NCBI RefSeq assembly: GCF_003121405.1
Contig: NZ_QBUY01000033.1
Location: 1-64,000 of the forward strand
Length of the DNA stretch: 64,000 nt
Direction: 5' to 3'
From: Paraburkholderia sp. C35
GTDB lineage: Bacteria; Pseudomonadota; Gammaproteobacteria; Burkholderiales; Burkholderiaceae
Part shown: positions 16,673-25,020 of the stretch, piece after piece
How positions within the stretch are numbered: the stretch's first letter is position 1
How the letters are laid out: every line of letters starts with the position of its first letter
The notes under the pieces: model-generated
The model's database searches: none
What the model saw: the letters and a program-made list of their open reading frames with translations, nothing else
Told to the model about the DNA's origin: nothing
Made by a program: the position numbers and the translations under genes

Positions 16673-17536
16673 TTATTCCAGATTGCCTTGATCGGACTTT
16701 CTCATGCGTAGCGGCGTGATGCCGCGGCGCTCGGAGAAGATGCCTGTCATATGCTGCTGCGAAGAAAACCCGCACGCAAAGGCGATCTCCGAGATGGGCG
16801 TATCGGATTCGCGGAGCATCTGCGACGCAAGCTCAACGCGCTTCTCCACGACCATGTGATAGAGCGAATACCCCGTGCGGTTCTTCACGCTATCGGCGAT
16901 AAGACGCACGGGCAACCCGACTGCCTGGGCGATTTCAGCGACCGTCAGGCTCTCCGCGATGTTGGAGAGAATGAACGCTTCCATCCGTGCAAACTCGGCA
17001 TTCGACATCGCGATCTTGCGTGCCTTGTCGGGCCGTTCGAGTTGCCGCGTGGTTTCGATATAGGCGAGTGTCGCGAGACTTTGCGCTTCCCATGGATCGA
17101 GTAATTGCGCGCCGCTCAGCTTTTGCCGCGCGTAACGCGCGAGATGCGCGATGGCCTGTGCGCCGATGTTGTCGATGCTGCCGTTGCGTCTGAGCAATTG
17201 CGAGTCGTGCTCGGAGACGTTCTGCTGAAAGTCGTCCGAATAGCGAAACGCGATAAAGCGTTGCCGCACTTCGCGTGCATCGATTCTCATGCGGCTGCCC
17301 TTCGGATGGAACGCCGATGTTTCGCCACGGAAAATATGCGCGCTTGGCCGTGCGTCGTCGTAGCGCGTATCGGACACGATATCGCCGAGCAGCAGGCAGA
17401 CCACGTCGGCCGTATTCACCAGATCCAGCAGATACGGACCAGATTTCGACACACAATAATCAATGCCGCTTGCGCAACTCACGATGCGGAACTGTTCGAT
17501 TCCGCTAGCGGGATGCTGCGAGGCGTCTGCACTCAT
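16673..17536 (-). CDS. AraC/XylS family transcriptional regulator (ChnR-like position)
   Basis: A 287-residue regulator. The C-terminal 100 residues hold the two AraC HTH motifs: 'ESLTVAEIAQAVGLPVRLIA' and 'PISEIAFACGFSSQQHMTGI', followed by 'RRGITPLRMR'. The N-terminal effector domain contains 'FRGETSAFHPKGSRMRID', typical of the AraC-binding-like domain of XylS relatives. I use ATG 17536, preceded by GGAGAC, rather than the longer frame to 17758. It is divergent from the esterase-BVMO-SDR operon, as the AraC protein ChnR accompanies cyclohexanol genes in Acinetobacter, and probably activates it. Confidence 0.85.
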   Translation of the reverse strand: MSADASQHPASGIEQFRIVSCASGIDYCVSKSGPYLLDLVNTADVVCLLLGDIVSDTRYDDARPSAHIFRGETSAFHPKGSRMRIDAREVRQRFIAFRYSDDFQQNVSEHDSQLLRRNGSIDNIGAQAIAHLARYARQKLSGAQLLDPWEAQSLATLAYIETTRQLERPDKARKIAMSNAEFARMEAFILSNIAESLTVAEIAQAVGLPVRLIADSVKNRTGYSLYHMVVEKRVELASQMLRESDTPISEIAFACGFSSQQHMTGIFSERRGITPLRMRKSDQGNLE

Positions 17537-17847
17537 GCTTGTCTCCGTTGCCCCTTTTTGTGGGGCTATGCCGCATCGGTCCGGCGCGCCAGCGGCTGAT
17601 GCTTTCCATGAAGGCGCGCGGATCCCAAAAAGTATAAACGAGCTATGCGATCGCGCTGCGTGACCGCCTTTCATTTCGCCAACACGGACGGTCCAGCGAT
17701 GTTCTGCAGGAATCTGTAATGGCGAAAAAATCTGCAAGACGCGCGATTTCATCGCCACTAATCTTGCCCATAAGCCCGCTGCAACACGGCTGCGACGCCT
17801 GACACAAGGCGCAGAGGCGGATCAGCACGGGCGCGATGACCGTAATA

Positions 17848-17866
17848 CGGGATTATTGTAATCCGG
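17848..17866. promoter_or_regulatory. Inverted repeat in the AraC-esterase divergent promoter region
   Basis: GGATTA (17850-17855) and TAATCC (17859-17864) are separated by TTG and flanked by further near-symmetric bases (CGG/CCGG). It lies about 65 bp before the esterase start. It is a candidate operator or activator site. The rest of 17537-17928 holds no convincing gene. Confidence 0.4.
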
Positions 17867-17928
17867 ACATCTGCATCCTTGTACAGCGGTGCAAACACCA
17901 ACACAGACGAGACATATCAGGAGGCGAA

Positions 17929-18891
17929 ATGACTGAAGTGCGCAGTGAACCGCGTCCCACCGACTATCTGGGCGAAATCTATGCGACCTGGGCAGCCGAG
18001 ATGACGCGCTACCCGGACATGTCGCTCGAGCTGCTGCGCATCATCTTCGATGACTGGCAGCGCGCAACGGTCGAACCGGATGGCGTGACGTACGCCATGT
18101 CACGCGTGGGCAATGTCCCCGGCATGTGGGTGACGCCGGTCGATGCAAAAACGGATCACGTGCTGCTGTTTTTGCACGGCGGCGGCTTTGCGCTGGGTTC
18201 GTCGGCGAGTCACCGCAAGATGGTGGGGCATCTGGCGAAGGCGATTGGCGTGAAGGCGTTCATCGTCGACTTTCGTCTCGCGCCCGAATCTCCGTTCCCG
18301 GCGCAACTGGACGATGGCGCGGCTGTGTTCGAAGGGCTGCTTCAGGCGGGCTATGCGCCGTCGCAGATCACGCCCGTTGGCGACAGTGCAGGCGGCAATC
18401 TCGCCGTCAGCCTCGTGCTGCAACGCATGCGTGAGCGCCGTCCGTTGCCGGAGCGGGTTGTCGTGATGTCGCCGTGGCTGAACATGGAAAACAACGGCGC
18501 GACCATCGACAGCAACGATCCCACCGATTTCCTCATCACGCGCGCCGGCCTGCAGGCCAACATCGATCGCTATCTGGGCGGCAAGGTGTCGCCGCGAGAC
18601 CCGCGCGTCAATCCGCTCTACGCGGATTTCACCGGCTTTCCGCGCCTGTATATCGATGCCGGCTCCGTCGAGTCGCTGCTCGACGACAGCGTTCAGCTCG
18701 AAGCCCGCGCGCGGCGCGCGCATGTCGATGTGACGCTGACAGTCGGCGAAGGCATGCAGCACGTCTATCCGTTTCTCGCGGGACGCCATCCCGCTGCCGA
18801 TGCGGAGATCGCTGCGATTGCGCAGTGGTTCTGGAAAGACCCGCAAACCGCACAGCAAACAGAAGCAAGCAGCACACGCATTCCGGCTTGA
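17929..18891 (+). CDS. Alpha/beta hydrolase, HSL family esterase/lactonase (ChnC-like)
   Basis: A 320-residue soluble esterase. HGGG at 83-86 is the oxyanion motif of the hormone-sensitive-lipase family and GDSAGG has the nucleophile Ser at about 153. The acid lies in 'IDAGSVESLLDDS' and the His in 'MQHVYPF'. ATG 17929 with CAGGAGG in front is the start. As first gene of the operon with a Baeyer-Villiger monooxygenase, it most likely hydrolyses the ester or lactone that enzyme makes, as ChnC opens caprolactone. The substrate assignment is inference from context. Confidence 0.87.
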   Translation: MTEVRSEPRPTDYLGEIYATWAAEMTRYPDMSLELLRIIFDDWQRATVEPDGVTYAMSRVGNVPGMWVTPVDAKTDHVLLFLHGGGFALGSSASHRKMVGHLAKAIGVKAFIVDFRLAPESPFPAQLDDGAAVFEGLLQAGYAPSQITPVGDSAGGNLAVSLVLQRMRERRPLPERVVVMSPWLNMENNGATIDSNDPTDFLITRAGLQANIDRYLGGKVSPRDPRVNPLYADFTGFPRLYIDAGSVESLLDDSVQLEARARRAHVDVTLTVGEGMQHVYPFLAGRHPAADAEIAAIAQWFWKDPQTAQQTEASSTRIPA

Positions 18892-18934
18892 GCCGAACGC
18901 ACACAACACCATTCATGGAAGGAGATAGACACCT

Positions 18935-20581
18935 ATGAGCAAGCTCACGACGGGCGCCGCCACCAGCGGCACGCATTACGACGCAGTGATCATCGGCGCG
19001 GGTTTTTCAGGGCTCGGCATGCTGCACCATCTGAACGAACTCGGCATGCGCAGCCGCGTGTTCGAAGCGGCTTCGGGTGTCGGTGGCACCTGGTTCTGGA
19101 ACCGCTATCCCGGCGCGCGTACCGACAGCGAGTTTTACTACTACTCGTTTTCGTTCTCGCGCGAAGTGCGTGAAGAATGGAAATGGAGCGAGCGCTATCC
19201 GGCGCAGCCTGAAGTGCTGCGTTATCTCGAGTTCGTCGCGCAAAAGCTCGATCTGAACAAGGACATTGCCTTCAACACGAAGATCAGCCGCGCACAGTTC
19301 GATGAAGACGCTAACCTGTGGCACGTCACGACGGATCAGGGCGAGACATACACGGCGCGCTATCTGATCAGCGGCATGGGCGTGCTGTCGACACCGTCGG
19401 TGCCGAACATCAAGGGCGTGCAGTCGTTCAAGGGCTCGATCTATCAGACGGCCACGTGGCCGAAGGAAGGCGTCGATCTGACTGGCAAGCGCGTGGGCCT
19501 GATCGGTGTCGGCGCATCGGGCGTGCAGATCGTGCCCGTGATTGCGCCGGTCGTGAAAGACCTGTTCGTGTTCCAGCGCACGCCGAACTACGTGGTCGCG
19601 AGCAGCAACTACGCCGTCGACGACGAATGGATGACGCAGATTCGCGCGAACTACGACGACATCCACAAGCAGGCGACCGCGCATGGTTTCGCCGTGCCGT
19701 TCGCTAAACCCTCCGTTGGCGCAAAGGATGTGTCGGCGCAGGAACGCGAGCGTGTGTTCGAAGCAGGCTGGAAAGAGGGCGGTTTCCATTTCATGCTCGA
19801 AACGTTCAACGATCTCGCTACCAATGAAGAGTCGAATGCCTATGCGTCCGATTTCATTCGCCAGAAGATTCGCGAGACGGTGAAAGACCCGCTCAAGGCA
19901 GAACTGCTGTGCCCGAAGGACTATCCGTTCAACGGCAAGCGCCCGCCGGGCGGCCACGGTTACTACGAGACCTTCAATCGCGACAACGTGCATCTCGTCG
20001 ACATTCGCCCGAATGGTATCGATGAGATCACGGCAACGGGCGTGCGTGTCGGTGACCAGCATGTCGAACTCGACGTGCTGATCTTCGCGACCGGCTTCGA
20101 TGCGATGACGGGCGCGCTGACGCGCATCGATATTGTCGGCCGCGATGGTCTCGTGCTGCGCGACAAGTGGAAGGACGGCCTGAAGACGAACATGGGGCTG
20201 GCCGTCAACGGCTTTCCGAACTTCTTCATGATTCTCGGCCCGCAAACGCCTTACGCGAATCTGCCCGTGGCGATTCAGGAAGCGGTCGGCTGGGTGTCGC
20301 GTGCAGTTGCCTTTGCGGAAACGAATGGCATCGCTTGCATGGAATCTTCCGTCGAGGCCGAAAACGCGTGGGCGCACGAAGTCCATCGGGCAGGTTCGGC
20401 CACGATCATGGCGCAAGGCGGGGCGGCGCACGCGTGGTTCCTCGGCGCGAATATTCCCGGCAAGGCAAGAGAGTTCAACGTCTATATGGGCGGGGCCGAC
20501 GTGTACTTCAAACAGTGCACGGAGATCGCGGAGAACGGCTTCGTGGGCTTTCACGAAGCAGCGCTGGCGCCGGCAGGCTGA
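18935..20581 (+). CDS. Flavin-dependent Baeyer-Villiger monooxygenase, cyclohexanone monooxygenase-like
   Basis: Inserts one oxygen of O2 next to a ketone carbonyl, using FAD and NADPH, to give an ester or lactone. The 548-residue length fits CHMO/PAMO. GAGFSG (21-26) binds FAD, GGTWFWNRYPGARTD (50-64) is the second BVMO signature, and GVGASG (191-196) binds NADPH. 'GKRPPGGHGYYETFNRDNV' keeps the Arg equivalent to the catalytic Arg of CHMO. The third fingerprint, FxGxxxHxxxW, reads FKGSIYQTATW (165-175), so Gln171 replaces the conserved His. It lies 43 bp after the esterase gene, with a GGAG ribosome site. Confidence 0.9.
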   Translation: MSKLTTGAATSGTHYDAVIIGAGFSGLGMLHHLNELGMRSRVFEAASGVGGTWFWNRYPGARTDSEFYYYSFSFSREVREEWKWSERYPAQPEVLRYLEFVAQKLDLNKDIAFNTKISRAQFDEDANLWHVTTDQGETYTARYLISGMGVLSTPSVPNIKGVQSFKGSIYQTATWPKEGVDLTGKRVGLIGVGASGVQIVPVIAPVVKDLFVFQRTPNYVVASSNYAVDDEWMTQIRANYDDIHKQATAHGFAVPFAKPSVGAKDVSAQERERVFEAGWKEGGFHFMLETFNDLATNEESNAYASDFIRQKIRETVKDPLKAELLCPKDYPFNGKRPPGGHGYYETFNRDNVHLVDIRPNGIDEITATGVRVGDQHVELDVLIFATGFDAMTGALTRIDIVGRDGLVLRDKWKDGLKTNMGLAVNGFPNFFMILGPQTPYANLPVAIQEAVGWVSRAVAFAETNGIACMESSVEAENAWAHEVHRAGSATIMAQGGAAHAWFLGANIPGKAREFNVYMGGADVYFKQCTEIAENGFVGFHEAALAPAG

Positions 20582-20679
20582 TCAGTCGATGAGAAGCAAC
20601 GCGATGCGCGCGGCGCTTGTGCAAGGCAGGCGCACCGCATCGCGATTTCGAGCGAACCCATGAACTTCAGGAATACGCG

Positions 20680-21411
20680 ATGAAATTCCAGCACAAGGTT
20701 GTCTTCATCACTGGCGCAGCGCGCGGTCAGGGCGCGGCTGAAGCCCGCCGTTTTGTATCGGAAGGCGCACAGGTCGTGCTCGCCGATGTACTCGATGCCG
20801 ATGGCGAAGCGCTTGCCGCACAACTCGGCGGCCACGCGATTTATCTGCATCACGATGTGACGAGCGATCACTCTTGGTCGGCGGCCATCGCCGAAACCGA
20901 GCGTTGTTTCGGCCGATGCGATGTACTCGTCAACAACGCAGGCGTGTACCGGCCCGCACCGATTGAAGAAACGAGCGAAGCGATGATCGAAAAGATGTTC
21001 AAGGTCAATCAGCTCGGCACGTTGCTTGGCATGAAGCACGCAGCCGCCTCGATGAAAAAGACGGGCGGCGGCGTGATCATCAATATCTCGTCGATTGCGG
21101 GCTTGCGCGGCTTTGCCAACGCCGTCGCATATAGCGGCACGAAATGGGCGGTGCGCGGCATGACGAAGGTGGCGGCGGCGGAACTCGCTGCGTATGGCAT
21201 TCGCGTGAACTCCGTGCACCCCGGCTTCATCGCGACCGACATGCTCAAGGAGAACACCGACGAGGTCAATCGCATCGGTGCGGACGCAGCGCCGCTCAAG
21301 CGTCACGGCACGCCTGAAGAAGTAGCGACGCTGGTCGCGTTCCTGGCGAGCGCGGATAGCGCCTTTATCACGGGCGCGGAAGTAGCGATCGACGGCGGCT
21401 GGTCGATCTGA
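20680..21411 (+). CDS. Short-chain alcohol dehydrogenase (ChnA-like role)
   Basis: An NAD(P)-dependent SDR of 243 residues with TGAARGQGAAE (cofactor), LVNNAGV, catalytic Ser in 'INISSIAGLRGF' and Tyr/Lys in 'YSGTK', ending in 'AEVAIDGGWSI'. An Asp after the second strand ('VVLADVLD') favours NAD over NADP. ATG 20680 is chosen because the longer frame adds a basic, non-SDR stretch. As third gene of the operon it most plausibly oxidises a secondary alcohol to the ketone used by the monooxygenase. Confidence 0.87.
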   Translation: MKFQHKVVFITGAARGQGAAEARRFVSEGAQVVLADVLDADGEALAAQLGGHAIYLHHDVTSDHSWSAAIAETERCFGRCDVLVNNAGVYRPAPIEETSEAMIEKMFKVNQLGTLLGMKHAAASMKKTGGGVIINISSIAGLRGFANAVAYSGTKWAVRGMTKVAAAELAAYGIRVNSVHPGFIATDMLKENTDEVNRIGADAAPLKRHGTPEEVATLVAFLASADSAFITGAEVAIDGGWSI

Positions 21412-21447
21412 GCGAGGCGTGACGTGAAGCGGATGAAGCGACGAAGT

Positions 21448-22155
21448 TCAGGCGACGGAATCGGTCACCGGGACGCCTTCTTTAAGACGCCGCGCGTATT
21501 CCTCGACGGCGAGCTTGCCAGCGAGCCGCACGTGCGCTTCGCAGGCCTTGCGTGCTTCGTCGGCATTCCGATTCACGGCCACGGCATCGATGATATGGCG
21601 CAATTCGTTCATCGCAATGGCGACACGCGCATCGTCGACGAATGCATAGCGGCGGAACAATGCAATGCGGCCATGAATGACGGCCATCGTTTCCGCAAGC
21701 ACATCGTTGCCGCCACCTGCGAGCAACAGTGCATAGAACTCGCTCTTGATGGTGTCGCGCGATCCGACGCTGCCATGCAGGAATTCGCGTTCCATGCGCT
21801 TGAGCAGCTTGATCATGGCTTTGGCCTGCTGGTCGGTCGCATTGAGCGCGAACAGTTCGCCCGCAAGACCTTCGAGATTTTCGCGCACGCGGTAGATCGA
21901 TTCGATATCGCGTTGCGTCAGTACGGTGACGACCGGGCCGAACGCCGCGACGACAGTCACGAGCCGTTCGGATTCGAGCTGGCGCAAGGCTTCGCGGATC
22001 ACGGTGCGCGACACGCCGAATGCATTGCACAGCGTGCTTTCGAGCAGCCTTTCACCCGGTGCGATTTCGCCGTCGAGAATCTGCTCGCGAATGAGCTTCA
22101 CGACTTGCTGCCGCAGCGGTGCTGCATGCCGTTCCACGACGACGGGCCGTGCCAT
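21448..22155 (-). CDS. GntR family regulator with FCD domain
   Basis: A 235-residue repressor-type regulator. The N-terminal winged HTH is seen in 'LREQVVKLIREQ'-like and 'GVSRTVIREALRQLESERLV' segments, followed by an all-helical FCD ligand domain ('YRVRENLEGLAGELFALNAT', with His in 'HGRIALFRRYAF' and 'MNELRHIIDAV'), which usually binds a carboxylic acid through a metal. It is divergent from the aldehyde dehydrogenase gene, so it probably controls the second half of the ketone pathway in response to an acid intermediate. Confidence 0.87.
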   Translation of the reverse strand: MARPVVVERHAAPLRQQVVKLIREQILDGEIAPGERLLESTLCNAFGVSRTVIREALRQLESERLVTVVAAFGPVVTVLTQRDIESIYRVRENLEGLAGELFALNATDQQAKAMIKLLKRMEREFLHGSVGSRDTIKSEFYALLLAGGGNDVLAETMAVIHGRIALFRRYAFVDDARVAIAMNELRHIIDAVAVNRNADEARKACEAHVRLAGKLAVEEYARRLKEGVPVTDSVA

Positions 22156-22225
22156 GAACCTGACCTCACTGAATGTGTAGCGACAAATCTTATCACTGCG
22201 CTCGAGTTCTCATCTGCTGATCATG

Positions 22226-22244
22226 CGGTATGCGCGTAATACCG
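22226..22244. promoter_or_regulatory. Candidate GntR operator
   Basis: CGGTAT (22226-22231) and ATACCG (22239-22244) form a perfect 6-bp inverted repeat with a 7-base spacer, 45 bp before the aldehyde dehydrogenase start and within the GntR divergent region. Size and symmetry suit FadR/FCD-type GntR operators. Confidence 0.45.
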
Positions 22245-22288
22245 GACTGAGAACAACGAGTGTTCAAAGAAATGGATGGAGAAGCAGC

Positions 22289-23770
22289 ATGCAAATGAAA
22301 GTACATAACGGTCGATTGAATGACACCGTGCCGCGTGGACTGTTTATCAACGGTACATGGCGAGCAACGCAAGATACGCTGGACGTGCTGGACCCGGCCA
22401 CAGGAAGCGTGCTGGCGCAGGTCGCGAACGGCTCCGTCGACGACGCGATGGAAGCGCTCGATGCCGCCGTCGCCGCGCAACATGCATGGCGCAGCGTGTC
22501 GCCACGAGCGCGTGCGAATCTGTTTCATCAGGCACATGCGCTGCTCGTGCAACGCGCCGACCTGTTCGCTGAAACGATGACGCTGGAAAGCGGCAAGCCA
22601 CTCGCCGAGTCGCGCGGCGAATTCAAATTGTCGGCGGAATTCTTTCTCTGGTACGCCGAACAGATTGCGCATCTGCATGGCACATACGCCGATGGCTCGC
22701 ACGGCGGTTATCGCATCGTCGCGTCGCATCAGCCGGTGGGTCCGTGCCTGCTGATCACGCCGTGGAATTTCCCGCTGCTGATGATCGCCCGCAAGGCCGG
22801 CGCGGCGCTCGCGGCGGGCTGCACTGTCGTGACGAAATCGGCGAGTGAGACGCCGCTCACTTCCGCGCTCTTCGTGAAGGTGCTGGAAGACGCGGGCTTT
22901 CCTGCGGGTGTGATCAATCTCGTGCATACGACCGATGCGTCGGGCGTATCGGCCGCGCTGATGGCCGACAGGCGCTTGCGCAAGGTGAGCTTTACGGGTT
23001 CGACGGGCGTCGGCAGCACGCTGCTTGCGCAGGCTTCGAAACACATCATCAATGCATCGATGGAACTGGGTGGCGACGGGCCGTTCATCGTGCTCGACGA
23101 TGCCGATATCGACGCTGCCGTCGAACATGCGATCGTCTGCAAGTTTCGTAACGCGGGCCAGGCTTGCGTCGCGGCGAACCGGATCATCGTGCACGAAGCC
23201 GTCGAGGCTGAGTTCACGCGCAAGTTCGTCGAGCGCACTGAATCACTGCGCGTTGGCAATGGCTTCGAAGCTGTCGATGTCGGCCCGATCATTTCCGAAC
23301 GACAGCGACAACGCGTGCAGCGCCTCGTCGCGCAGCTTGCGGAATCCGGCGGACAGGTGCTGACAGGCGGCGCGCCCATCGAAGGCGACGGTTACTTTTA
23401 TCAGCCGACTGTGATCCGCTTTACGCAGATCAACGCTGCGTTGTGCGACGAAGAACTGTTTGCGCCTGTCGCGGCGATCTTCCCCGCACGTTCCGCCGCT
23501 GAAGCGCTCGCGTTTGCCAACGACACGCGCTACGGACTCGCTGCCTATCTCTTCACGCAAGACATCTCGCGAGCGATTGCGCTCGGTGAGCGGCTCGACT
23601 TCGGCATGGTCGGCATCAATCGCGGCATCATGGCCGACCCTGCCGCGCCGTTTGGCGGCATCAAGGCATCGGGACTCGGACGCGAAGGCGGGCACGACGG
23701 TATCTACGAATTTCTCGAACCGAAGTACATGGCGCTCACAGTCAAGCGCGAAGAAGAGGTGCTGGCATGA
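22289..23770 (+). CDS. NAD(P)-dependent aldehyde dehydrogenase, succinate-semialdehyde type
   Basis: Oxidises an aldehyde to a carboxylic acid; 493 residues. 'LLITPWNFPLLMIARKAGAA' is the typical active-site wall, 'SFTGSTGVG' binds the cofactor, Glu259 lies in MELGGDGP and the catalytic Cys at about 293 in NAGQACVAANR. This is the GabD/semialdehyde branch, which fits omega-oxo acids such as 6-oxohexanoate. ATG 22289 has GGAGAAG upstream. Its stop overlaps the next start (ATGA), so it forms a tight operon with the iron alcohol dehydrogenase. Confidence 0.9.
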   Translation: MQMKVHNGRLNDTVPRGLFINGTWRATQDTLDVLDPATGSVLAQVANGSVDDAMEALDAAVAAQHAWRSVSPRARANLFHQAHALLVQRADLFAETMTLESGKPLAESRGEFKLSAEFFLWYAEQIAHLHGTYADGSHGGYRIVASHQPVGPCLLITPWNFPLLMIARKAGAALAAGCTVVTKSASETPLTSALFVKVLEDAGFPAGVINLVHTTDASGVSAALMADRRLRKVSFTGSTGVGSTLLAQASKHIINASMELGGDGPFIVLDDADIDAAVEHAIVCKFRNAGQACVAANRIIVHEAVEAEFTRKFVERTESLRVGNGFEAVDVGPIISERQRQRVQRLVAQLAESGGQVLTGGAPIEGDGYFYQPTVIRFTQINAALCDEELFAPVAAIFPARSAAEALAFANDTRYGLAAYLFTQDISRAIALGERLDFGMVGINRGIMADPAAPFGGIKASGLGREGGHDGIYEFLEPKYMALTVKREEEVLA

Positions 23771-25020
23771 ACGACAACACATTGGGCCTTGGTTTGCTGC
23801 GTCAACCGAAGAGCGTCTTGTTCGGACCCGGCCAGCGGCGGCAATTGCCATTGATCGCAAAGTCGATCGCATCGTCCGTGCTCGTCGTGACGGATGCACG
23901 CATGGCGGCGAGCGAAACCTTTCATGAAATCCGCAGCGGATTGCAGGCGCAGGGCATCGCCGTTTCCGTCTATGCAGAAACGGAGCCTGATCTGCCGCGT
24001 GAAAACGTGCTTGCCGTCGTCAGCCGCTATGCGACGAGTGCCACTGCGCGGCCCATCGATGCCGTGATCGGCATCGGCGGCGGAAGCTGTCTCGATCTCG
24101 CTAAGGTCGCCGCCGTCGCGCTCGTCAACCAGCATGACGTGCGTGAGTATTACGGCGAGTTCCGCGTGCCGTCGCCGGGTTTGCCTGTCATCACGGTGCC
24201 GACTACAGGCGGCACAGGTGCGGAAGTGACCTGTATCTCGGTGGTCTACGACCGCGAGAAAGGGATGAAGCTCGGCATTGCGAGTCCTCATCTGGAGCCA
24301 TACGCTGCCATCATCGATCCTGAGCTCACGTTGTCGTGTCCGCGCGGGCTGACGGCTGCAACGGGTGCCGATGCGCTGTCGCATCTGATCGAGGCGTTCA
24401 CCGCGAAGGCGAAAAATCCGTCGCCCGAGGAGATCGCTACGAAGCTGTATGTGGGCAAGAACCGTTTGACGGATCTGTTTGCATCGCATGGGCTGGCTTT
24501 GCTGAATACGGGGCTGCCGGGCGTGGTTCGCGATCTGCATGATGTCGATGCACGCGCCGATGTGATGTTCGCCGCGTATTGCGCGGGCATGGCGATCAAC
24601 ACGACAGGCACGGCGGGCGCGCACGCCATCCAGTCACCGATGGCCACCTATAGCGACGCGCCGCACGGCTTTGGCGTTGGCGCGCTGCTGCCGTACATCA
24701 TGCGTTTCAATCTGCCGGCGCGCGTCGATGCGTTCGCGGAGATTGGCCGCATCTTCGGGGTTGCGGACGCCTCGCAGCCACTTGTGGATCAGGCCCATGC
24801 CGCGATACGGCGCGTCGAAGCGCTGCTCGAAACGGTGGGCGCACCGCTCGATCTGAAATCGATCGGCATCCGGCCCGAGCACTTCGAAGCGATTGCCAGC
24901 CAGTCGATGCAGGCGACGCGGCTGATCGCCAACAATCCGCGTGCGCTGACACACGAAGCCGTCGTTGCGATGCTGCAGAAGGGCTATGACGGCGACAGAA
25001 GCTGGTGGGAGATCGAATGA
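23767..25020 (+). CDS. Iron-containing (type III) alcohol dehydrogenase
   Basis: A 417-residue Fe-dependent dehydrogenase. GIGGGSCLDLAK binds NAD, 'TGGTGAEVT' follows, and 'GADALSHLIEAF' with 'SDAPHGFGVGALLPY' provide the Asp and His metal ligands. It starts inside the stop of the aldehyde dehydrogenase (ATGA). In this context it would oxidise the primary alcohol of a hydroxy acid to the aldehyde. In the known chn pathway that step uses a zinc enzyme (ChnD), so this would be a non-homologous replacement. Confidence 0.9.
   Translation: MNDNTLGLGLLRQPKSVLFGPGQRRQLPLIAKSIASSVLVVTDARMAASETFHEIRSGLQAQGIAVSVYAETEPDLPRENVLAVVSRYATSATARPIDAVIGIGGGSCLDLAKVAAVALVNQHDVREYYGEFRVPSPGLPVITVPTTGGTGAEVTCISVVYDREKGMKLGIASPHLEPYAAIIDPELTLSCPRGLTAATGADALSHLIEAFTAKAKNPSPEEIATKLYVGKNRLTDLFASHGLALLNTGLPGVVRDLHDVDARADVMFAAYCAGMAINTTGTAGAHAIQSPMATYSDAPHGFGVGALLPYIMRFNLPARVDAFAEIGRIFGVADASQPLVDQAHAAIRRVEALLETVGAPLDLKSIGIRPEHFEAIASQSMQATRLIANNPRALTHEAVVAMLQKGYDGDRSWWEIE

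Noticed and set aside
19007..20554. 515-codon minus-strand frame opposite the monooxygenase
   Set aside because: Long only because of high GC3 on the real gene; no motif and composition dominated by Arg, His and Ala.
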